Shown piece by piece: positions 47,184 to 58,364 of a stretch of DNA of 64,000 nucleotides (its first letter is position 1; the number at the start of each line of letters is the position of its first letter). The stretch spans positions 26,697,501-26,761,500 of the forward strand of contig NC_056760.1 of NCBI RefSeq assembly GCF_018687715.1, given 5' to 3'. The stretch is from Carya illinoinensis (Eukaryota; Streptophyta; Magnoliopsida; Fagales; Juglandaceae). The position numbers were made by a program, and so were the translations under genes. The notes under the pieces are model-generated. The model did no database searches, was not told where the DNA came from, and saw nothing but the letters and a program-made list of their open reading frames with translations.

Positions 47184-48010
47184 CATAGCTTGGTATCAAA
47201 GTGCCTTAAAGCTGTGGATAAATCCATAAAGTCATGTAAGGATAGTACTAAAGAACTAGGGATTGATCTATAGCACCATAGGCTTGAATTTTAGCATGAT
47301 AGGAATTGATCTACACTAAATAGATGAGAGACAAACTAGAATGCCCTAGACTTGGGTTATGTGGGAAGATTCGATTATGGTGCAATCGAGAGTTCCACGA
47401 AACAAGCAACCAATGTGGCAAGATTTGTTGAGATGTACATGCTGGTCAAGAGACAAATCATGTTTAGTTTGTTGTATTTGAATTTAAGTGATGAACATTT
47501 GGTGCTTATGATTTTATTTGAGAAATAACAATTACATAAGGGTAGTATTAATCTTAATGGATGAGCCTTTTATCGATCTAGGCATCTAGTATGATTCACA
47601 TTTAGTCTCTAAATAAACCTTCACTTATTTTGCTGTGACTTACTTTACTTAACATGCATTTGAATCATGATTATGCGCCTAGATCAAATAGTAATACTAG
47701 GGTGTTGCCAACCAATTGGAATCCCTGACGCCACAGATGCTTGCCAGAGCCCTTTTTAAGGAACGAGGTGCCACAACTTGGTATCAAAGCGCCTTAAGGC
47801 TTTGGGCAAATCCATAATATCATGTAGGGATAGTAACAATGAAATAGGGATTGATCCATAGTTCCATAGGCTTGAATTTTAGCATGATAGGAATTGATCT
47901 ACAGTAAATAGGTGAGAGACAAACTAGAATGCCCTAAACTTGGGTTGTGTGGCAAGATTTGATTATGGTGTGACCAAATGTTCCACGAAATGGGCGACCA
48001 ATGTGTAATC
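46970..48010. repeat. Tandem duplication of LTR end, primer site and leader
   Basis: 47090-47410 and 47680-48000 match closely, including GGTATCAAAG(T/C)GCCTTAA, TTGAATTTTAGCATGATAGG and GGAATTGATCTACA. The second unit, beginning about 47455, also holds a stretch of about 110 bp absent from the first (AAATAACAATTACATAAG to CTTATTTTGC). Confidence 0.88.
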
Positions 48011-48960
48011 GCGGGGGAGATTAACCTCGTGATGAGGGAGACAGTGAGGTAGCACGGGCGATTAACCATATATTGGATATACTCCAACAGCAAAAAGAAT
48101 ACTACCAACACCAAAGGTAGCTGCAACAAGTTACTCACCTTACAGAAGTACAACAAGGGTGCACGTAAAAAATTTTTTTGGCCTATGTTACCAAAGATTC
48201 TTTGGTAATGACAGACTGATGAAGGTGGAAAGGTATCCTATGGACATTGAAAGGACCTTCAAAGTGTGTGGTTGTATGAAGGGTCAAAAGGTGTTATACA
48301 CAAGCTATTTGCTCCAAGGGGAAATGATATGGTGTGGTGCCAAGAGGCAGCTGCTTGTCATGGAATTGGGATTCATGGCAGTGCTTGCTTGGTAAAGTTT
48401 TAAGAAGAAATTTGACGATCAATACTTTTCCATGATTATGAGATAGTAGAAAGCAAAGGATTTCTATAACGTATTTCTGGGTAGAATGATGGTCGATTAA
48501 TATGCTGCTAAATTTATAGAGTTAGGAAGGTTTGCCCCTCACCTTATCTCTATCGAAGAGAAGCAGATTGTGCAATTTTAGGATGGGTTACAGCCGCGTA
48601 TACGGATGTAAGTGGCTTGTCTCCTAATCCATGATTTTCAGAAGTTAGTGAACGTGGCATCCATCGCAAAGCGTGAGCATTGTAGTTTAGCAGTTGTCAG
48701 ACAAGCCAAAAGCAAAGGACATTTATGGGAGAATGCAACAATTCAGATTTTCTCAAAAGTTCATGACAAGAATAAGGGTACACCCACAAAATACTCTTTG
48801 AGTATGTATGAGAAGTAGTGTATCAGTGTGTTATCATTTTCATAGGTCTCACGAAGGGAGTGCCATCAAGCCTCACTCGCATGCTATAAATATAGACGGA
48901 TAGGGCATTATGCTAAGGATTGCCTTCAAGCAATTCTAATTTAGAGGACTGGCTCTATTG
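48011..48960 (+). pseudogene. Gypsy B gag remnant
   Basis: After GCGGGGGAGATTAACC the text gives FFGLCYQRFFG, KVERYPMDIERTFKVC, GAKRQLLVMELGFMA and later ACYKYRRIGHYAKDCLQ, a CCHC knuckle with the second Cys changed to Tyr. Frames shift every 30-80 codons. Confidence 0.75.
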
Positions 48961-49260
48961 GAGGATGGGGAGACCAAAGGTAGGCTGTACGAGAAATAGC
49001 GTACACCCGAACATGAGGAGAAGTCAATGAGGGTTTGATATTATTCTGGGTATGGATTGGCTGCTTCGACAATTTGCAAGTATTAACTGTCAACAATGAA
49101 TGGCAATGTTATAAGTGCCTGAGATGGAGGATAGAGTATTTCAGGGTAGTAAATTACGATGATTGCCAGGACTAATTACCTCATTGCAAGCCAAGAAGGA
49201 TTTGGCAAGTAAAGTCAAAACTTATTTAGTGCATCTAGCACTCAAGATGAAGGAGTCTAA
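48961..49260 (+). pseudogene. Gypsy B protease C-terminal remnant
   Basis: DIILGMDWLLRQFASINCQQ, the ILGMDWL motif that ends gypsy aspartic proteases. The catalytic DSG part is not found, so the N-terminal half is deleted. Confidence 0.7.
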
Positions 49261-49900
49261 GTACAAGGAATACCCATAGTGGACAAGTTCCTAGAAGTAT
49301 TAGGGGAATTTTCAGGATTAACACCTCTTACAAAATTTGAATATTCAATCGAACTGAAACCTGGAATAGTTTTGATACATAAGGCACCCTCTAGAATGGC
49401 CCTAATAGAGCTAAAATAGCCAAATAGTTAATTACAAATAGTAATGACGAAAGGATTTATTAGGCCTAGTATATCGCCTTAGGGAGCAATGGTACTATTT
49501 GTTAGGAAGAAAGATGTGACCCTTAAAATGTACATTGACTATCAGGAATCAAACGGGGAGTTAATAAAGAATATATATCCTCTACCCAGGATAGACGACC
49601 TGTTTGATTAGTTGCAACGAGCTACAATATTTTTTAAGATTGATCTTAGATCTGGTTATCACCAACTAAAGATCAATTACGGTGATGCCATTTGGATTAG
49701 CTAATGCCCCAGTGGCATTCATGAATATCATGAATAGGGTGTTCAAACCATTCTTGGATATGTTTGTGGTAGTGTTCATAGATGATATCTTAGTATACTC
49801 CAACAATGCCGAGGACCATAAAAACCACTTAAGGCTGGTACTAGGGAAACTTATGGAACACAAGTCGTTCACCAAACTCACTCAATAAATGTGAATTTTA
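49261..49900 (+). pseudogene. Gypsy B reverse transcriptase
   Basis: EYPx[61 protein letters not shown] (motif A), then a deletion near 49675 of about twenty codons, then MPFGLANAPVAFMNIMNRVF and VVVFIDDILVYSNN (catalytic DD). Several stops; two frames. Confidence 0.88.
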
Positions 49901-50504
49901 GTTAGAAGAAGTTAAGTTCTTTGGTCATGTGATATCCAGGGAAGGAGTCGCAATGAACCCAAGTGAGATTGAAGTAGTCATGGATTGGCAGAGTCCTAAC
50001 ATGGTGCATGAAGTTAAGAGTTTCTTGTGATTAGTTGGCTACTATAGGAGATTTGTGGAAGGATTCTCCAAATTATCAAGCCCTTTCAAGGCATTTACTG
50101 GCAAGAACATCAAACACATTTGGACCGACAAGTGTGAGAAGAGCTTTGAGGAATTGAAGAAATGCTTGACCATAGCTCCTATCTTGGCATTACCAAAATC
50201 ATACAAATCATCCGTGGTATATAATGATGCATCAAAATATGGATTAGAATGCATTCTAATGCAAGAAGAGGGAGTAGTGGCTTATGCGTTGAGGCAATTG
50301 AAGGATCATAACAAGAACTAGCCTACTTTGATAGGAAATTAGCAACCATATTGTATGCCTTGAATATTAGGTAGCATTATCGATACAGACAAGTGTGCAA
50401 AGTGTACATGGATCGTAAGAGTTTGAGACATCTCTTCCCCTCCCAAAAGAACCTCAATATGAAATAAAGGAGATGATTGGAGACTATAAGCTATTATTGG
50501 TGTG
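49901..50504 (+). pseudogene. Gypsy B RT thumb and RNase H remnant
   Basis: KFFGHVISREGVAMNPSEIE, FVEGFSKLSSPFKAFTGKNI, FEELKKCLTIAPILALPK, VVYNDASKYGLECILMQEEG with the RNase H DAS motif, then MDRKSLRHLFPSQKNLNMK. Breaks off before the end of RNase H at about 50505. Confidence 0.82.
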
Positions 50505-51825
50505 CAAAAAAAAAAAAATGTTCATAGACCTAATTAGATTGAATGGATTGACCAAACCAATAGCTAATGGTCTAGTCAGAAAAAAATGATGGACTAAAAG
50601 TTTTAGTCTGGGACCCCCTCGGACTGAACTAATTACAACCCTATTAGTATCAAAGCCCAGGTCGAGAGATTTTGCAGACCTTTAGAGAATAAATCCATAT
50701 TTAAAATCAATATTTTATGAAAAAATTTATGTTTATTATGTTTACGTTGTGATAGGTTTATTACTGAGCCTTGACTCATTTTAGTTTTATTTTATATTTT
50801 AACCACACCAGGTGAGCATCTTTATAATGATTGAGCTGCAAGGCGGGATTTGGCCCAATGAGGCGTGGTAGAGGCCTAGAGGATATACATAGCTTTTACA
50901 TTAATGAATATTATAGTACTACAAAGTTTGAGAAATTTTAATAAGTGCTTCTACATACTCTCTTTTATGGCTTCAGTATTTTGAAAGATTTTATTTATTA
51001 TAAATAATCTTTGTATTTTTCGCTTCCTTTAAAATAATAGAAAATCTATTTTTAAAACCAAGGTTTGTAGTAGCACACTGGTCCCCTAAATTTTTTTAAA
51101 AAAATGTACATTATGGGAGTGGAGTGTTACAATTGGTATCAAAATTAGGTCGAAAGATTTTGTAGAAATATATTTTACAAAGAAATAAATTTTTTTAAGG
51201 AAAAGAATGGAAAACATGAGAGAAAGAAAAAGAAAAATCTACACCAAGTCTCTCAAGACATATCTTACGTTGCAGTAAGTATCTTGAACTATTACTATTT
51301 TATTATTTTAAAAGAATTTTAATGAAATTTTTAGATATATGCAATAAAATTTTAAACGATGATTTAGACACATGCATGTCAAAATGGCACCTACTATGTG
51401 ACCCTGGAAATTTTATGGTTACTGCTACATGATTGATTGAGGTAATTTTAGTGTACTAGTAAAGGGCCTAAGCGACCCAAGGTTTAGAGCTTATCTATAC
51501 AAATAAAGAAGGTGGTGTTAGGAAGCTTTTGCTTTTACGATTTATGGTGTATCTTGTTCATATGAATGGATGGAAATGACCTTATATTTTATGGAGTTTC
51601 TTTTTTGGAAATTAGGAATGTAGCTAGTAGGTTTTGGAGTTATGACATAGACTTATTTATGGTGTATAGTATTTCATGATGAATGGTGGTATATATCTTT
51701 TGTTCTATAGGTAAAATGATTCTATCACCTAGCATGAGTTGTAAGATTTAGGATCCTACCTATGGAGAGTTTTACATTGCTACTTATTAGTTGCATGTAA
51801 GGGAGACTTCAAAGACTGCCTAAGA
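50505..51825. mobile_element. Inserted fragment of another LTR element
   Basis: The gypsy B coding text is broken here. Two leader-like segments AGTATCAAAGCCCAGGTCGA (50647) and GGTATCAAAATTAGGTCGAA (51132) share a primer-like word and AGATTTTG(C/T)AG. The second follows GAGTGTTACA, a typical LTR 3' end. So this looks like the LTR end and leader of a second gypsy element, with no coding domain. Boundaries approximate. Confidence 0.5.
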
Positions 51826-52700
51826 CCCCAGTGTCAGATTGAGACCCTAGGTTCACGGACTATTTTTGGAAGAGCCTGAAAGCAGCAATGGGCATGAAGT
51901 TGAGATTTAGTAGCAAAGACTGACAGATAGTCGAAAAGGACAATTCAAATGCTAGAGGACATGCTAAGGGCATGTGTGTTTTTTTAGAGGCTTATGAGAA
52001 AGTCACGTCCCACTCATTGAATTTGCCTATAATAATAGTTACCAGGCGACTATTCAAATAGCTCTTTAAGATGCCTTGTACAGAAAGAAATGTAGATAGC
52101 CTTTATGTTAGGACAAAGTTGGGGAGGCTAGAATAATTGAGCCAAAGATCATATAGGAGATGAGAGAGAAAGTTAAGCTTATTCGGAAAAGAATGGTTAT
52201 ATCTTAGAGTAGGCATAATAGCTATGCTAATGTAAAGAGGGAGTTGAACTTTGAAGAAAGTGATTAGGTGTATCTCAAGAGATCACCCATGAAAGGAGTA
52301 AAACATTTGTGCAAAAAAGGAAGCTAAGGCCAAGGTGCATTGGACCCTATCAAGTATTAGAAAAGTTAGGCTCAGTAGCATATAACATGGTGTTACCAAA
52401 GGAATACAGAGGGATCCATAACGTATCTAAAGTTTTTTGGTTAAGGAAAAATCTTGGGGGCCAACAAAGTGAATGATTGATCCATATTTGGTTCCATTGC
52501 AACCTAACCTCACTTATAAGGAGAGACCAGTACAAATCGTAGCAGGAAGGAACGAAGGCTACAATCCAAAACCATATCGTTGGTGAAGGTGCAATTGGAA
52601 AAAACAGGAAATGAGGAGTTTACATGGGAAAGTTAGCTGGTCATGTGGGAGCAATATTCATGCTACAATAATTGACCTACTAAGTGAGGGTAGATTAATT
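51826..52700 (+). pseudogene. Gypsy B integrase C-terminal remnant
   Basis: DPRFTDYFWKSLKAAMGMKL, PLIEFAYNNSYQATIQIA, KVGEARIIEPKII, KVKLIRKRMV, VYLKRSPMKGVKH, GPYQVLEKLGSVAYNMVLPK, GIHNVSKVFWLRKN, RPVQIVAGRNEG. The integrase zinc finger and first catalytic Asp are missing; FAYN and later parts are in three frames. Confidence 0.85.
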
Positions 52701-52750
52701 ATAAAGCAAGAGTGAATCTAAAAATGAATTTTTGAACTACCTTTTGGTTA

Positions 52751-54015
52751 TAACATCTAGAACTCTCAAAACTGTCATCATGGAGCGAGAGAAGAGGACG
52801 ACACAAAAGGCAGCCATACCTCCAAAAGTAATCCATCTCTTCATGGAAGCATGACATAAAGCGGCAACGCTAGAAGGAGAACGCTAGCAAATCGAGGAGG
52901 AAAGCCATCAGAATGGAGAGGATCATCAAAGGGCTAGGACTCTAAGGGAGCTATTGTCCCAGACGTAGATTATGAGGGTCAACAGATGGGTTGAGGAAAG
53001 AATGGACCATCACCTCGATTGGTGTCGACAAAGAACACCAAAGAATGCTCCATCCCGAAGGATAACCCTCACCGAATTTTAGGGAAAAAATATTTGTTAA
53101 GGACAAAAAGATGTCAAAATCGCATTGAAGCATGGGAAGAAATCCTTTCCCACAGGCAAGGTGCTATGAAAGATAAAGCAATGGGTCAAGCAAAGTGCAA
53201 CTAGTCCAAAGAAGGCGAGCATCACTATGTAAAAAGCCCTGCCTGACACAATTTCAAACTGGGTGATAAAGGTCTTTTCACCTTGTGACTGGTGAGCAAG
53301 AAATGTGTTGATCGTGCTAGGCTGAGAGCGAAGAGTTGAAGATGCTGACAGTTTTGGAAAAAGGCGGTCCATGGCAAAAGGCGAGCTATGGACAAGGGCA
53401 AGTACAGGTCAATGATAAGGCCAATACCGATGTAAGGGCAATCTAAAATAATGAGGAGATGCTCAGAGCTGACAGGTGCTGTGGGTGAAGGCCTATACTC
53501 CATCTGAGATGACATGTCTGGAGTAAGCCTATGGGAAAAAAAAAAAATTATGGATTTGTAGGCCATATCATTTGATCTCAAAGGCATGGTGAGTTTCTCG
53601 AGAAAGAAGGAGCAACACTTCTCGTGATAGAAACAGAGATTCATCTCTAGTATTACTTATTTGTATTTTGGTTAGATGTACTTGTTGGGTGATAAATTGT
53701 GTTCGTTTTGTTGTACCTAAATGTAAGTGATGAGGAGTTGGTGTTGTGTGATGTTATTTGGGAAATAACAATTCATATGGATATTATCATTCTTCATGGA
53801 TGAACCTTTTATTGGTTTAGGCCTCTAGTACAATTAGCATTTAGTTTCTGACTAAACCTATACTTATTCCACTGCGGCTTACTTTACTTAATGTGTATTC
53901 GAATCATGATTACACATGTAGATCAGATAGTAACACTGGAGTGTTGCTAACCAACTGGCATCTCTAGCACCATGGATCCTTGCCAAGCTCCTTACCTCGA
54001 AGGATAGGGTGCCAT
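52751..54015 (+). repeat. Gypsy B 3' LTR (deleted form)
   Basis: Shares the ordered blocks described for the 5' LTR (53110-53560, 53690-54010). It lacks the middle part with the TATA box. Start is a guess (TATAACATCTAGAACTC); ends near GGTGCCATGA. Confidence 0.55.
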
Positions 54016-54889
54016 GATTTGGGTTCATAAAAGGGAATGTATTGTGTCACATTCATGAACCAAAAATAATTTTGGATGTTGTAGCATATACCATCTTTGG
54101 ATATGGTGTGTGTTTTTTCGATTAATATACTCTTATAATGATATTAATGTGCTAAAACATTCTTTTGCTTTATAGAGCTTGCTGAGGATGTGGTCCTAAG
54201 GTCACTACTTAGTCAATGAAAATGATTACACAATACTATCTTACTGATGGTATATATCCTTTGTGATCAATATTTATAAAAAAGAGAAATAAATCATGCT
54301 CTAATCGAAAATAAAAAAAAAAAATATTTGACTACAGCTCAAGAGTCAAGAAGAAAAGATATAGAACATACATTTTGGAGTGCTTCAACACTATTTATAA
54401 TTGTGCATGAAACTGCACGATCTTTAATTTTATCTTAAAATGTTTAAAGATATTATAATGGCATGCAAGATGTTTCATAATATTATCTTAGAAGGTAAGC
54501 AACATATTTACCTTGGGGTTGGATAGAAGACTTTGTATATGAACAAAATGATTATACGTCCCAAGATCCAGTGTCACATGATCATATAGATGAATTAGTC
54601 ATTTTCACTAAGATTATTATCGCATTAGAGATCAACGAGTTCATTGTCAACTCCAAATAAATCTCATTGTGCATTTATGGAAAATATGTAATCAAATCTT
54701 AAGAAATTATATTTTTAAGTTTCATTTCATTTAGCTTAATGTGATGTGATATTTTCATTTTGCCTCTTAAGTACTTGTGAATTCTTTGTGGGTAAGTTTG
54801 TGTATGAGCTATTTATGAATAATGAAAGCAAAACTTAATTTGGTGGAAATCCAAGAAAACGACTAAGATAACATATAGTCATAATTTGT
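54016..54889. other. Intergenic, no gene seen
   Basis: AT-rich sequence with an A-run at about 54310-54322. No recognisable coding similarity. The 5' end of LINE C may begin within its right part. Confidence 0.45.
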
Positions 54890-54956
54890 GGTTCGGAACT
54901 TTCCATATTGGCGATTTTCCACGCTCTCCTAGGGTTTCATTTTTTTCTCACATTAC

Positions 54957-55860
54957 ATGGCTGCTACTGAGGCTTTGCTTCCATAGGCAGGTCATCCTCG
55001 GATGTTCACTGACATGGTTATGGTAGCTCCACAGCCATTATAGGAGGTTGATGCCCCTTTTCATCCCTTGAAGGTGATCGACAGAGAGGTTTGTTTTCTT
55101 TTTCATAAAGAAGAGATAGATCGCTCTATTGAACCATTTCGATTCTCTCTAGACCTGAAGTTCATGTAGTTGAGAACTTCCATTGACACCATCAGATCCT
55201 TCATCCGAAGCCATTAGGGTCTTACTAGGAAGCCTATTGTCTCAATGATGAAGAGGCTAGGTAATGTTTTCATTCGTATGGCATCTAAAGATGATTTCAA
55301 TAAAGAGCTCTCAAGGGAAGCCTATGAGATCGACGAGGTGCAATACTGTGCTTTTAGATGGACTTCTTTTTTAACCAAGAGGAGGAGCCTTCTAGGGTTC
55401 CTATCTAGATGGGCCTTCCTGGACTACCTCCCAATTTTTATCATTTATCGATGTTAAAGACGCTTACTGCATTGATAGGAAATTTTTTTAGAAGAGATAA
55501 TGCAACGAGTTGTGCTACATAGACAGATAGAGCTAGAGTTTGTTTGGAAATGGATGCATCTCATGTCCCATTACAATATTTCTTGATTGGGGCACCAGGA
55601 CAGCCGACTAGTTGAAACCAATAGATTATTTATGAAACTTTTCTTGCCTACTACTCTCGATGTAAGAAACAAGGACATAATGATAAAACATGCAAGTATG
55701 AGGGACCTAACAAAAAAGTGTAGAAATTTATGAAAATATTGAAGCTTATAGAAGGGACCAAACTGGACCCACCAATGGCCAAGGTGCCAGAGATTGAACC
55801 TAAAGGAAAGGAAAAAGTGGGAGAGATTGGAAGTACGACGACGATTTTGACATGTGATAG
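54957..55860 (+). pseudogene. LINE C ORF1
   Basis: Starts MAATEALLP, stop, AGHPRMFTDMVMVAPQPL, then LDLKFMxLRTSIDTIRSFIR, MKRLGNVFIRMASKDDFNKE, SREAYEIDEVQYCAFRWTSF, DYLPIFI. The knuckle near 55655 reads YYSRCKKQGHNDKTC, with the first Cys changed to Tyr. It is a variant, longer-range relative of the DUF4283 ORF1 of LINEs A and B. Confidence 0.75.
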
Positions 55861-56389
55861 AGGTAGATCTATAAATGATGCATGCATATTTGGTTCCTGA
55901 AGGATGAGAAGATATGTCTTCTATGAGTAATGAGGGTGCCCAAGAACATGGCACACGTGTGGACAGAGAGAACTTTGATGTGGCAGACAAAGGTGGGGTG
56001 CCTATTTGGGAGGATGCAGGAGAAACCTTCTCTATTGCCAGAATGATGATCAGGTGAAAGAAGGTGATGAGGTGCAAAACAAGTTGGGAGGTAGCATTGG
56101 TTCAATTGTGATAAATACTGCACTGGGGCCAATTTTGCTCAATGAGGAGAAATTGGGGGTGAGATGTTTTACAGAGGGTGAAGAAGTGAAAATTGAGACA
56201 GTGCCCCTTGATGACTTTGGGAATGAACGAGATCAGGTGGATGGACCACTTTTGGAAAAAGGGGAAGATGATGAGAATCTCTTGATGGTTGACCTTAATG
56301 AAACTATTAGGGACAGTAGCCGAGTGAAACTGGGGAAAGCAATGAGTTCTAAAAGGGTGGTGTCTTGCCCTACCAAACTAAATTTATGA
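55861..56389 (+). pseudogene. LINE C ORF1 tail, acidic
   Basis: An open frame at 56006-56389 gives an acidic, low-complexity stretch (DDENLLMVDLNETIRDSSRV). No domain is recognised. It precedes ORF2 as the ORF1 linker does in the other LINEs. Confidence 0.45.
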
Positions 56390-56828
56390 TTGGACCGTAT
56401 TTTGCATGGAACATTCAAGGTGTTGGGACATTGACAAGAAGGTTAAAGAAATTGATTTTAAAGTTTTAAGCCAAAAGTAGTGGCCTTAATCGAACTCTTT
56501 ACAGCTACTAGTAGGGTCCACAACTTTCCTCAATGGTTCATGTGTAATTAGTTCATTACTAATGAATCTTATGAGGGGAAGATATGGATTATGTGGTGTA
56601 ACGAAGTGGTGGTCCAGGTTTGTAGTATGAGTAATCAATTTATTACCTTGAAATTAAAGGATGAGGATCAAGAATTGTTTTTGACATTTGTGTACGCCAA
56701 ATGTAATCAGATTGCTCGAAGAGATTTATGGGCTGATTTAGAAGGGACTAGTAATTCAAATAACCCTTGGATTGTTAGTGGGGACTTTAACATTATTCGA
56801 TCAGATAGTGAATGTAAAGGGGGAAGGC
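56390..56828 (+). pseudogene. LINE C ORF2, endonuclease N-terminal part
   Basis: AWNIQGVGTLTRRLKKLI, then after stops GKIWIMWCNEVVVQVCSMSN, LFLTFVYAKCNQIARRDLWA and PWIVSGDFNIIRSDSECKGG. SGDFN is the endonuclease catalytic motif. Interrupted by the solo LTR exactly after the KGG codons. Confidence 0.82.
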
Positions 56829-58364
56829 TGATTGAGCTGAGCTATTGCATATTTTTATAGATTTAGAACCAATATATTTTAATTTTTTCATTACATTATT
56901 ATTTTTTTTATATGAAAAAATTATTAAAATGTATTTATCCGAGTTGTGATTTAAATTGATTAATAGCATGAACTTATACTTAATTTTATAATTTGTGATT
57001 TAATTAGACAATGTTTCTTTACATGCATAACATATTTTTAATATTCTATTCTTTATATTTATTTTATTTTATTTCTAATTTTTATTTTTATTTTTTTTAT
57101 ATAGACTAAGAAATTAAAAGGGACTTAAAAAGAGCATGGCAACATATATATATATATATATATCTGTATTTATTCAAAGGGCCCCACAACACACATATTA
57201 CTTTTTGGAGATTCAATTTGCACAGAGGAGATTTTCTTTTATTGGGTATTATTTGACAATGTTGACCAAGGCTACATAAAATGAGAAGGGACTTTGACCT
57301 ACGGAAGAGATTTCCTTTAGGGAGATTTTATCGAGTGTCGCACGCTACTTCAAGGGATATGTGGACTTTTGACCGGGGGAGGAAAGCATATATCTTTTTG
57401 ACCTGCATGGGATTGTTTTGAGCGCCGCATAAAACTTCTTTCTCTTGGGGCCATTAATTTAACTATTATTTTCTTTGAGTTTTTAATTAAAGCCACACCA
57501 AATTTTCTCTTGGGGCTTTCTATTCAACATCGCACGAAATTATTAATTGGTAGAAGAGGAATTGCAGCGTCATTGAAAAACTCCTTACAGGGTCCAATTG
57601 TTGCTACAATTCAGCCTCCTCCACTACTTTCAATTTCCATCTCTATTAAATTGACTTGATCTTTTCATTCTCTACTTTTTATTTAATTTCAGTTTAAAAT
57701 ACATGAAATATTTTTGAGATTTTTGGCTTAGAAGTTTGGGTAATTTATTTGCTATTTATTTATTTCGTGTTGTTTATTTTTCTCACTTTTTCAAGCTTTC
57801 ATTTAACGTTCATTACAACTGCTATGGATTAATTTTGAGAATTTGTAATTTGAATACAGAGATGAATTCTATAATCTTAATTTTGAGGATTTTCAATTTT
57901 CAGTTCGTATTTTGTCAATTACTTTCTAATATAATTTAATTCTTAGTTTAGTTTTATTAATCTCTTAGTTCCATTACATATTAGATTGATTAAAGTTTAA
58001 TTAGGACTTAAATAATTTCAGTTTTATTGTTTAATTTTCAAATTAATTAAGATTGTTTAGTTTAGTTGATTCTTTGATTGTTAATTTCAATTTGTTAGTC
58101 TTTTAATTTTCATTTCAACACTCAAAATCTAAAAATATGAATCTAGTCCATGACTAGTGCCCTTTTTCATTATTGTTGCACTCTTCCATTCATTGCACAT
58201 ATCATCATTTTTATTTTCTCTTTGTGAAGATTTTCACTATTTTCAACGAGTTTGATTTTAAGTAACTTTCCTTGAGGAGACGATTTAGGAATTTATTCCA
58301 AATTATTACGCGACATCCTCCTGCACTTGGGATAGCCTTTGTGCTACTCATTTTGAGTGAGTCA
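56829..58364 (+). mobile_element. Solo LTR 2 (1536 bp) inserted in LINE C
   Basis: Starts TGATTGAGCTGAGCTATTGC, ends TTTTGAGTGAGTCA, and is flanked by AAGGC on both sides (56824-56828, 58365-58369). Its ends and right half match solo LTR 1. It has a TA run at about 57142-57164 and lacks the CGCTCGAGCG array. The LINE frame resumes after it (RVAMEDFNVWIQNCGLIDMP). Confidence 0.88.

Larger units (their letters stand above)
41500..54015 (+). mobile_element. Gypsy B: decayed Ty3/gypsy (Tekay/Del-like) with nested insertions
   Basis: 5' LTR segments 41530-42203 and 46431-47183 correspond to the 3' LTR region ending at about 54015. Between them are decayed gag, protease, RT, RNase H remnants and integrase C-terminus on the plus strand. 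FIDDILVYS, ILGMDWL and the integrase tail pattern fit the chromovirus/Del group; exact lineage is inferred. Primer-like TTGGTATCAAAGxGCC occurs twice (47190, 47781). Nested: solo LTR 42209-46425 and an insertion at about 50505-51825. Left boundary and 3' LTR start are uncertain. Confidence 0.75.
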
